A DNA stretch of 64,000 nt, taken from contig NZ_CP126107.1 of NCBI RefSeq assembly GCF_030123365.1, positions 5,631,501 to 5,695,500 of the forward strand, given 5' to 3'. The DNA comes from Neobacillus sp. SuZ13. GTDB lineage: Bacteria > Bacillota > Bacilli > Bacillales > Cytobacillaceae. Position 1 is the stretch's first letter; each line of letters starts with the position of its first letter. A program made the translations under genes and the position numbers. Below the pieces are notes generated by a model that saw only the letters and a list, made by a program, of their open reading frames with translations, did not search any database and was not told where the DNA came from. This document shows, in pieces, positions 48,214 to 58,300 of the stretch.

Positions 48214-51200
48214 TTATTTCACTTTAACAGTCGTTGCCTTACTTACATTCTTGGCCTTATCTGTTGCTGTCACTATTAAAATCGTATTCTTCTTTTGAGC
48301 TTTGATTTTCACTTTGAAATTTCCTTTGGAATCTGCTTTTGCTGTACCGATGACTTTACTTCCGACTTTGATCGTTATAGTAGAGTAGGCTTCGGAAGTT
48401 CCAGTCACTTCTTTTGTTGTGCTCCTTACAGTTGTTTTGATTTTCGGTGCAGTTGGAGCAGTTTTGTCAATGACAATCACACTCTTAGCGACACTTACAT
48501 TTCCTGCTGCATCTTTCGCTGTCACAATTACCTTAGTGCCTGCTTTTTGTACTGGAATTGTTACCTTAAAGTTACCCTTTGCATCCGCTTTGGCGATGTA
48601 CTTTTTCGTTCCGATTAGAATAGTAACAATGGATCCTGCTTCTGCTTTACCAGTTACCACTTTTGCTTGGTCTGAAATAGTGGTAACGCTTGGAGTAACC
48701 GGTGCCGTTTTATCAAGAACTGAGATACTCTTTGCTGCACTTACATTACCAGCAGCATCCTTAGCAGTTACTATTAATTTTGTACCAGCTTTTTGTGCTG
48801 GAATGATTACTTTAAAGTTCCCATTTGTATCAGCTTTTGCTGCATAGATCTTTGTACCGATTTTGACTGATATAGTTGCTCCCACTTCCGTCTTTCCGGT
48901 TACTTCTTTTGACTTGTCTGAAACAGAATTTACTGTTAGAACTGATGGAGCTGTTTTGTCTGTAACCTTAATTGTTTCCGTTGAACTAATATTGCCAGCA
49001 GCATCTGTTGCAACGATAACTAATTCTGTGCCTGCTTTTTGCATCGGAATAGCCACTAGATATTGGCCATCTTCTCCTGCTGTGCCTGCACCGATTACTG
49101 AACCACTTTTCTTCACTTCAATAGTGGATCCTGCCTCTGTTTGACCTGCAACAGTTGTATCTTTATCGCTTACTTGATTGACCACAGGTTTCTCAGGGGC
49201 GGTTGCGTCTTTTACAACTATTGTAGTTGTTTCACTTACATTACCAGCCGTATCTGTAGCAATGACAACTAATTCTGTGCCTGCTTTTTGAGCTGAAATA
49301 TCCACTTGATAATGTCCGTTTTCTCCAGTTGTTCCGGTGCCAATCACGGTATCATTTACTTTCACTTTTACTTCTGATCCGGCTTCAGCTTGGCCAGTTA
49401 CCGAAGTATCTTTATCAGTTACTTCATAAACTATGGGCTTATCAGGAGCCGTCGCATCTTTTACTACCACTGTTGTTGCTTCGCTGATGTTACCATCATT
49501 GTCCGTTGAAGTAACTACTAACTCTGTTCCTGCTTTTTGCCTTTGGATATTGATAGAAAATTTGCCGTCAATACCAGCAGTTCCTTTGCCAATCAACGAG
49601 CTGTTCGCGAACACTTCCACTGTTGTTCCAGCTTCCGCCTCACCTGATACTGCAATATCTTGGTCAGTAAGATCAATAACCGTAACCTTTCCAGGAGCAG
49701 TAACGTCCTTAACGACCACAGTGGTTCCTTCACTAACATTTCCTGCTTTATCGGTTGCTGTAACTTCTAGCTTTGTTCCAGCAGGCTGAACTGGAATACT
49801 TATTTCAAATTTCCCATCTGAGTCGGCTGTAACAGAACCAATACTATCCCCACTCTTTTTCACTTCTACAAGGGATCCAGTCTCAGCTGAACCAGTAACA
49901 ATACTTGAATGTTCTGTTACCCCCGAAACCTCAGGCTTCTCAGGGGCGGTTCCATCTTTGACAACAATTATTGTTGGTCCAGTTGTATTACCGGAGTCAT
50001 CTGCAACGTATATGTGCAACTCCGTGCCAGCTGATTGTGAAGGAGCTTCTATACTAAATACCCCTGATTCGTTTGTAATTGAAGAACCTAGGTAATGATC
50101 GTTAGCATATACATATACATTCGAACCAGGTTCAGCATGACCCGTTATATAAGTGGAGTTATCATATATTTCATCTACTTCTGGTTTTGCTGGAGGTGTC
50201 ACGTCCTTAACTATTATTCTAGTAACTTGACTTGTATTTCCACTTGAATCAGTTGCTGTAATAAGTATTTGAGATTTTGCTGCTTGCTCTACTATCGAAA
50301 ACTCATAGTATCCGTTACTATCTGCAATTGCTGACCCAATTAGCACACCGTTGACAGTCGCTGAGACTGTGGCACCTGGTTCTGAGTAACCAGAAAGTAA
50401 CGTTGAATTTTCATCAATACTACTAGCAGATGGTGGATACGGCGGAGTAATATCCCTTTCATTAACGTGGAAATTGGCACCTGTTAGGTCTTCTCCCCAC
50501 GAATTTACTAAGTTACTCCAGATATATGTTGAGTTATCATAAATATCATTTACCCACAGATTATATATGCTCCAGTTTCCAACTCCATTTACTGTCTCAT
50601 TTTCTGGAATGACTGCTTCAAAAACATTGTCATGAGAGTGAGTTAAAGTTAGCGTATAGGTATTTCCATCTGGTTTCAGTAAAGTAGCACTAACATTCTT
50701 AACCCCTGATGCGTCATCAACTTCTGCAATTAATTTTACTGAATTCCCGCTTAAGATTTCCTTTTTATCAACAGATATGGATTTTACTGTGGGTGGATCA
50801 CTCTCTGGCATTACAGTAAAATCGCCTCCATCTAAAATGCCAGTAGGATTAAATTTACTATCAGAAATTACAGTTGAATTATTTTTTGTATCCGTAAGGG
50901 TTACATATGTAAGTTCAAATTTCCCTAGCCCATAATCCCCTGTTGTAATAAAACTTGGAAAAACTGCTTGAAATTGATTATTTCCTATATATTGAGCATT
51001 AAAACCAACACCCCACCCATTTGGTAAACTATAATTAAGGGAAATATTTTCTACATCACTAAATTCATCTACCGCATTAATGGTAATGGTAACCGAATCA
51101 CCAGTTAGTATTTTAGTTTTATCCACAGACACACTATTCAATACAGGTCCTTCTGTATCTTGAACGGTTGTAAAATCGCCTCCACTTAAATCACCAGTAC

Positions 51201-52005
51201 GATAGTAACTATAGTCATAAATGGATGTGGCGTTATTGAGATTATCCTTGATTGTTATTGAGACAAGATCAAACTTCCCCATTCCATAATTTTCCGATGT
51301 TAAATAGGAGGGAAAACTAAATTGATATTGATTGTTACCAATACTTTCTGCGGTAACACTAATATAATTATTATTTGGAAACAAATACTCGAGTGAAACA
51401 CTTTGGATACCGCTCAGAATATCTTCTGCCTCTACCGTTACAGTAGAGGAACCGCCCACTAAGATCCGTGATTTATCAACGGAGACACTTTTAAAAACAG
51501 GACCTGCCGTATCGGATGCGTAAACAGTATAATTTCCACCGTCTAACTCATAACTTCCACCTTCACTTTTATCAAAATAAACTCTAAATCCGCCGTTGTA
51601 AAAATACTCAGTGATATTCGCAACAGTCCATTCACCAGTTTCAGAATAATATGTTGACATATAACCATAAAACGATGAGTCTGACGAACTATCTTTAGAT
51701 AGATGCACTTGAGTATAACTACCAGAAGGCAACTTATAACTAACAGTCATATCTTTAACCCCTGTAAAGCTTCCTCCTATATAGCCCATTCCATTACTAT
51801 TTTTAATAGTAACAATTACCTTTTGCCAATTTGGTACGATAATATTTTTCTTTTCAACTGAAATAGTATCGATAACATTGGGGCCATCTTCATCAGAAAT
51901 AGATTTTGATACATCTATTCCATCTGCTTTAGCAGGGATACTACCAGCACTCATATAGAATATATAAAAAATAACTAAAAAAACTAAAAAACTCTTCTTA
52001 TTCAT
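48214..52005 (-). CDS. Secreted Ig-repeat protein (1263 aa)
   Basis: The start was set at ATG 52003-52005, six bases after GGAGGT; the longer frame adds seven residues lacking an SD. A signal peptide (KKSFLVFLVIFYIFYMSAGSIPAKA) is followed by about four Ig-like domains of one type (GPVFKSVSVDKSRILVGGS...SGIQSVSLEYL...YDYSYYRTGDLSGGDF). Then come nine Big_6-like repeats of about 82 residues and the shared cationic C-terminal module. Domain order and sequence are the same as in the 2718-residue neighbour, which has the same first-type domains and many more Big_6 repeats, so the two are paralogues. There is no LPXTG, SLH or wall-binding repeat. The role is probably structural at the cell surface or in the matrix. 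Confidence 0.85.
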   Translation of the reverse strand: MNKKSFLVFLVIFYIFYMSAGSIPAKADGIDVSKSISDEDGPNVIDTISVEKKNIIVPNWQKVIVTIKNSNGMGYIGGSFTGVKDMTVSYKLPSGSYTQVHLSKDSSSDSSFYGYMSTYYSETGEWTVANITEYFYNGGFRVYFDKSEGGSYELDGGNYTVYASDTAGPVFKSVSVDKSRILVGGSSTVTVEAEDILSGIQSVSLEYLFPNNNYISVTAESIGNNQYQFSFPSYLTSENYGMGKFDLVSITIKDNLNNATSIYDYSYYRTGDLSGGDFTTVQDTEGPVLNSVSVDKTKILTGDSVTITINAVDEFSDVENISLNYSLPNGWGVGFNAQYIGNNQFQAVFPSFITTGDYGLGKFELTYVTLTDTKNNSTVISDSKFNPTGILDGGDFTVMPESDPPTVKSISVDKKEILSGNSVKLIAEVDDASGVKNVSATLLKPDGNTYTLTLTHSHDNVFEAVIPENETVNGVGNWSIYNLWVNDIYDNSTYIWSNLVNSWGEDLTGANFHVNERDITPPYPPSASSIDENSTLLSGYSEPGATVSATVNGVLIGSAIADSNGYYEFSIVEQAAKSQILITATDSSGNTSQVTRIIVKDVTPPAKPEVDEIYDNSTYITGHAEPGSNVYVYANDHYLGSSITNESGVFSIEAPSQSAGTELHIYVADDSGNTTGPTIIVVKDGTAPEKPEVSGVTEHSSIVTGSAETGSLVEVKKSGDSIGSVTADSDGKFEISIPVQPAGTKLEVTATDKAGNVSEGTTVVVKDVTAPGKVTVIDLTDQDIAVSGEAEAGTTVEVFANSSLIGKGTAGIDGKFSINIQRQKAGTELVVTSTDNDGNISEATTVVVKDATAPDKPIVYEVTDKDTSVTGQAEAGSEVKVKVNDTVIGTGTTGENGHYQVDISAQKAGTELVVIATDTAGNVSETTTIVVKDATAPEKPVVNQVSDKDTTVAGQTEAGSTIEVKKSGSVIGAGTAGEDGQYLVAIPMQKAGTELVIVATDAAGNISSTETIKVTDKTAPSVLTVNSVSDKSKEVTGKTEVGATISVKIGTKIYAAKADTNGNFKVIIPAQKAGTKLIVTAKDAAGNVSAAKSISVLDKTAPVTPSVTTISDQAKVVTGKAEAGSIVTILIGTKKYIAKADAKGNFKVTIPVQKAGTKVIVTAKDAAGNVSVAKSVIVIDKTAPTAPKIKTTVRSTTKEVTGTSEAYSTITIKVGSKVIGTAKADSKGNFKVKIKAQKKNTILIVTATDKAKNVSKATTVKVK

Positions 52006-52270
52006 AGTTCCACCTCCATAAATCAATTTAATTTCTACAATAAAAATATATTCCTACATTATTAACCTAGTAGCAAAAATAGAATGTCCCGCCTTAATAT
52101 GTTAAACCCTTCTCACCATCCCTCTACTTCGAACCTATCTATGAATATTTTACCACCCATATGTAAATTGGTGTGAAATATCTAGTCTTCATTCACTAAT
52201 AAATTAATAGATTTAACAAATTAAATATAGTAAAAATCACCGAAAGTGTTTAGCTGTAGTTTAGGATATT
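52006..52270. other. Intergenic region upstream of the 1263-aa gene
   Basis: This is an AT-rich promoter-containing region with no gene. Unlike most sister genes it has no CAAACGTTTG module. Confidence 0.4.
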
Positions 52271-52302
52271 AAAATCCCCTCCACATAGTGTGAAGGGGAC
52301 TT
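52271..52302 (-). terminator. CCCCTCCAC-type terminator of the 2718-aa gene
   Basis: AAAATCCCCTCCAC-atagt-GTGAAGGGGACTT begins six bases after the stop codon at 52308. Confidence 0.88.
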
Positions 52303-52307
52303 AGAAA

Positions 52308-55300
52308 TTATTTCACTTTAACAGTTGCAGCCTTACTTACATTCTTCGCTTTATCGGTTGCTGTCACACTTAAAATTGTGTTCTTCTTTTGTGCTTTAAT
52401 TTTCACTTTGAAGTTTCCTTTGGAATCTGCTTTTGCTGTACCGATGACTTTACTTCCGACTTTGATCGTTATAGTAGAGTATGTCTCGGAAGTTCCAGTC
52501 ACTTCTTTTGTTGTGCTTTTTACTACAGTTTTGATTTTTGGTGCCAATGGAGCGGTTTTGTCAATAACAATCACGCTCTTAGCGACACTTACATTTCCTG
52601 CTGTATCTTTCGCTGTCACAGTTACCTTTGTACCTGCTTTTTGGACAGGGATCGTTACCTTAAAGTTACCTTTAGAATCCGCTTTAGCAATGTACTTTTT
52701 CGTTCCAATTGTAACCGTAACAATTGCGCCTGCTTCTGCTTTACCAGTTACCACTTTTGCTTGGTCTGAAATAGTGGTAACGCTTGGAGTAACCGGTGCC
52801 GTTTTATCAAGAACTGTGATACTCTTTGCTGCACTCACATTACCAGCTGCGTCCTTAGCAGTTACAGTTAACTTTGAACCTGCTTTTTGTGCTAGAATGA
52901 TTACTTTGAAGTTCCCAGTTGTATCAGCTTTTGTAGCATAAATCTTTGTGCCGATTAAGATCGATACAGTCGCTCCCGCCTCCGTCTTACCGGTCACTTC
53001 TTTTGACTTGTCTGAAACCGTATTTACTGTTAGGACTGTTGGAGCTGTTTTGTCGATAACCTTTATGGTGGTTCCTTCACTTTGATTTCCATCAGAATCG
53101 ATTGCAATAATCTCTAATACAGTTCCAACTTTTTGAACTCGAATCGACACTTTATATTGGCCACCTTCTCCTCCTGTCCCTGTACCGATTACTGAACCAC
53201 TTACCTTCACTTCGATTTTCGATCCGACTTCTGCTTGACCTGTTACAGTTGTATCTTTATCGCTTACTTGATTAACTAAAGGTTTCCCAGGAGCGGTTAC
53301 ATCTTTTACAATCACTATAGTTGCTTCACTTACATTTCCAGCCTTATCCGTAGCAATGATAGATAGTTCAATGCCTGCCTGTTGTACTGGAATTGTCACT
53401 TCATAGTGACCATCTTCTTCAGTAGTACCAGTCCCAATCACCGAACCATTTACTTTCACTTCTACTATTGATCCAGCTTCCGCTTTCCCTGTAACAGTAA
53501 TATCTTTATCTGTTACTTCATTTACTTCTGGTTTAACTGGGGCCGTTACGTCCTTCACCACTACTATTGTTGTTTCGCTTACATTACCAGCCTTATCCGT
53601 TGCACTAATAACTAATTCTGTTCCCGCTTTTTGCGTTGGAATAGTCACTTTGTATTGACCATCTTCTCCAGCTGTTCCGTTGCCGATTACTGAATCATTT
53701 ACCTTCACTTCTACTTTCGAGCCAGGCTCTGCTTTACCTGTAACAGTAGTATCTTTGTCCGTTACTTCATTTATTTCCGGTTTAACCGGAGCGGTTACGT
53801 CCTTCACCACTACTATAGTTGTTTCACTTACATTACCAGATTTATCAGTAGCGATAATTACTAACTCTGTACCAGCTTTTTGTGTTGGGATAGTCACTTT
53901 ATATTGACCATCTTCTCCTGCTGTTCCTGAGCCGATAACTGAACCATTTACCTTCACTTCTACTTTCGAGCCAGCCTCTGCTTTACCTGTTACACTAGTA
54001 TCTTTGTCAGTTACTTCATTTACTTCTGGTTTAACTGGAGCGGTTACGTCTTTCACCACTACTGTAGTTGTTTCACTTACATTTCCTTCCTTATCAGTAG
54101 CACAAATTACTAACTCTGTGCCTGCTTTTTGTGTTGGAATGGTCACTTTATATTGACCATCTTCTTCAGCTGTTTCCGTACCTATTACTGAACCATTTAC
54201 CTTTACTTCTACCTTTGATCCAGCCTCTGCTTTACCTGTTACAGTAGTATCTTTGTCGGTTACTTCATTTACTTCTGGTTTAACTGGAGCGGTTACGTCC
54301 TTCACCACTACTGTAGTTGTTTCACTTACATTTCCTGCCTTATCAGTAGCACTAATAACTAATTCTGTGCCCGCTTTTTGTGTTGGAATGCTCACTAAAT
54401 ATTGACCATCTTCTTCAGCTGTTCCCGTTCCACTTAGTGAACCATTTACCTTCACTTCTACTTTTGATCCAGCCTCTGCTTGACCTGAGACAGAAGTATC
54501 TTTGTCAGTTACTTCATTTACCTCTGGTTTGGTTGGGACTGTTACGTCTTTTACTATTACTGTAGTTGTTTCACTTACATTTCCAGCGTTATCCGTAGCA
54601 ATAATAACTAATTCTGTTTCGGCTTTTTGTGTTGGGATAGTCACCTTATATTGACCATCTTCCCCAGCTGTTTCCGTACCTATTACTGAACCATTTACCT
54701 TTACTTCTACTTTTGATCCAGCCTCTGCTTTACCTGTAACAGTTGTATCTTTGTCGGTTACTTCATTTACTACTGGTTTAACCGGGCTGGTTACGTCCTT
54801 CACCACTACTGTAGTTGTTTCACTTACATTTCCAGCCTTATCCGTTGCACTAATTACTAATTCTGTGCCCGCTTTTTGGGTTGGAATAGTCACTTGATAT
54901 TGACCATCTTCTCCAGCTGCTCCCGTTCCAATGACTGAATCATTTACCTTTACTTCTATCTTTGAACCTGCCTCTGCTTTACCTGTAACAGTAGTATCTT
55001 TGTCCGTTACTTCATTTACTTCCGGTTTAACTGGGGCCGTTACGTCCTTCACCACTACTGTGGTTGTTTCACTTACATTTTCAGCCTTATCAGTTACACT
55101 AATAACTAATTCGGTTCCCGCTTTTTGTGTTGGAATGGTCACTTTGTATTGACCATCTTCTTCTCCAGCTGTTCCGCTGCCAATTACTGAACCATTTACC
55201 TTTACTTCTACTTTTGATCCAGCCTCTGCTTTACCTGTTACAGCAGTATCTTTGTCCGTTACTTCATTTACTTCCGGTTTAACTGGGGCCGTTACGTCCT

Positions 55301-58300
55301 TTACCACTACTTTAGTTGTTTCACTTACATTTCCAGCCTTATCAGTAGCAACAATGACTAATTCGGTTCCTGCCTTTTGAGCAGCGGAAATTGTCACTTT
55401 ATATTGACCATCTTCTCCTGAAGTTCCAGTACCAATTACCAAACCACTTACTTTAACTTCTACTTTTGATCCGGCTTCTGCTTGTCCTGTAACTGTAGTA
55501 TCTTTGTCGGTCACTTCATTTACTTCTGGTTTAACCGGGGCAGTTACGTCCTTCACCATTACTGTAGTTGCTTCGCTTACATTCCCAGCCTTATCGGTTG
55601 CAATAATAACTAATTCGGTTCCTGCCTTTTGTGCGGAAATGGTCACTTTATATTGACCACCTTCTCCAACAGTTCCCGTTCCGATTACTGCACGATTTAC
55701 TTTTACTTCAACTTTCGAACCAGCCTCCGCCTGACCTGTAACTGAAGTATCTTTATCTGTTACTTCACTTACTGAAGGCAGTGCAGGCGCAGTTACATCT
55801 TTCACCTCTACGGTTGTTGCTTCGCTTAAATTACCAGCCTGATCAGTAACAATAACGACTAATTCAGTTCCTGCCCTTTGTAATGGAATAGTCACATTAA
55901 ATTTGCCATCTTCCCCGACTGTGCCTTTCCCTAAGACCAAATCCTTTACCTTAACTTCAACAGAAGATCCTGCCTCTCCTTCCCCAGTGACTTTGGTATC
56001 TTTATCGGTTACTTCATTTACTACCGGTTTAGAAGGCGCGGTTACGTCTTTAACTACCACTGTAGTAGACTCACTTACGTTTCCGGCTTTATCAGTAGCG
56101 ACAATAACTAATTCCGTTCCCGCCTTTTGCACTGGAATCGTCACCTTAAATTGTCCATCTTCACTGGCGGTTCCTTTACCAATCAGCGTACCATCCACAT
56201 GCACTTCTACTATAGTACCGGCTTCCTCTTTACCTGTTAGGCTTGTATCTTTATCCGTGACGTTATTAACAACAGGCTTCACTGGTGCTGTTTTATCTTT
56301 GACAATAACAGCTTTCACACTGTTATTCCCAGTGGCATCTGTTGAGATCACAAAAACCTCTGTCCCTGCAGCCTGCTTTGGAATGGCAACGGAGAAATTT
56401 CCGTCTACATCAGCTGCGCCAGTACCAATCGTAGTTTCACCAACAACAACATCAATTAACGTATCAGGTTCCGCCTTACCAATAACAACAGTTGATAGAT
56501 CGGTCACTTCCTCGTCTAGTACAGGAATGACTGGAGAAGTCCGATCCTGCACGACCGTAATGAGCGCATCTGACACATTGCCCGCCTCGTCAGTCGCAGT
56601 AATGCTCAGCTTCGTTCCTGTCTTCAATACAGGTATTTTGACAGTAAATACCCCATCAAAATCTGCAGCTCCTGAGCCAATCACTTTGCCGTCCACTTTC
56701 ACTTCCACACTAGCTCCTGCTTCTGCCTGGCCGTTGATTCGGTCGGACTGATTGGTTACTTCCTCGTATAAGATAGGACTTTCTGGAGCCGTTCGATCCA
56801 ACACCACGACAATCGTCACCTCTGACACATTGCCTGCCTTGTCCGTAGCCGTAACGCTCAACTCTGTCCCTGCTTTTAATACAGGTATCTCGACAGTAAA
56901 CTTCCCATCTATTCCAACAGTCGCTTCACCTAGCACGGAGTCATCTACATTAACCACAACTTTCGACCCGGCTTCTGCTTTTCCGGCCACGACTGTATCT
57001 TTATCGCTCACGTCAGAAACAACAGGTTTCATTGGAGTGGTTTTATCTTTGACAACAATCGATTTCACACTGTTATTTCCAGCTAGATCCGTTGAAATGA
57101 CAAACACTTCTGTCCCAGCTGGCTGCTTTGGAATGCCTACCGAAAAATACCCAGTGACCGAAGTTTTTCCAGAACCAATCGTGGTATCACCAACCATCAC
57201 ATCGATGGTAGTATAGGGTTCAGCCTGTCCTCTAACTATAGTAGATTGATCAGAAATTTCCTCGGATAAAACAGGAATCTCTGGAGCAGTCCGGTCAAGC
57301 ACCGTGACCACCGCTGCTGTTGACACATTGCCCGCCTCGTCCGTTGCCGTAATAATCAACTTCGTGCCTGCTTTCAATAAAGGAATCTTGACGGTAAAAG
57401 TCCCATCCAAATCGGCCGCCCCTGATCCTATCACCGTACTACCTGCACTAATTTCTACCTTAGATTCAGCTTCTGCCTGTCCATACACCAATGTATCGGA
57501 ATCATTAACCTCATTCACAATCGGCTTTCCAGGTGACGTTGCATCTTTGACAATCACAGTCACCGAATCACTCACATTTCCTGCCTGGTCCTCAGCCATC
57601 ACGACTAATTGTGTCCCCGCAGGCTGCTTGTCAATCCCCACCGAAAAGGTTCCATCCTGATTCGAAACGGCAGAGCCCATCATTCCTCCATCCTTAAGGA
57701 CTCGGACCACAGAACCCTTCTCAGCCGTACCTGTCACCACCGTCGATTGATCAGTGACAACCGAGACCTCTGGTTTTGCTGGAGCGGTTCCATCCTGAAC
57801 GGTAATATAGGTTGGTTCCGATGAATTTCCACTTGTATCATATACAGAAATACTCAATAACGTGCCCGCTGGCTGCCCGTTAACTGGGACGCTAAATACA
57901 CCATACACATTGGTTGTAGCCTCTCCAACATAATAGCCATTGGCATAGACATACACGGAAGAACCTGGTTCAGCATAACCTGTCGCATAATAGTCGTAAT
58001 CATAAACTGTATATACATCCGCCTTAGCCGGTGCAGTGACATCTTGAACAATCACACTTGTTGCTGAGCTTATATTACCGCTTGCATCCGTAGCTGTAAC
58101 CGAAATGACTGTACTCGCCGCTTGTTGTAGAATATAAATTTGGAAATACCCAAACAAATCAACCGATGCCGATCCAATCTCCACTCCATTTACAGTTGCT
58201 TTAACTGTTGAGCCTGCTTCAGCACTTCCATAAACAACGGTGGAGTGCTCATCCACATTATTGACGTATGGTACACTCGGTGGATAACTATCCTTCTCTT

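Noticed and set aside
52378..52941. Long plus-strand frames opposite the Ig-repeat genes (for example 187 codons here, 282 codons at 55903).
   Set aside because: They are antisense shadows of repetitive coding sequence, rich in T/V/S/F/P from the reverse frame, with no ribosome sites and the same pattern in every Ig gene.
53270..56290. Regular repeats that might be taken for a CRISPR or satellite array.
   Set aside because: The unit is about 246-249 bp, fully coding and multiple-of-three; there are no short direct repeats with unique spacers and no cas genes.
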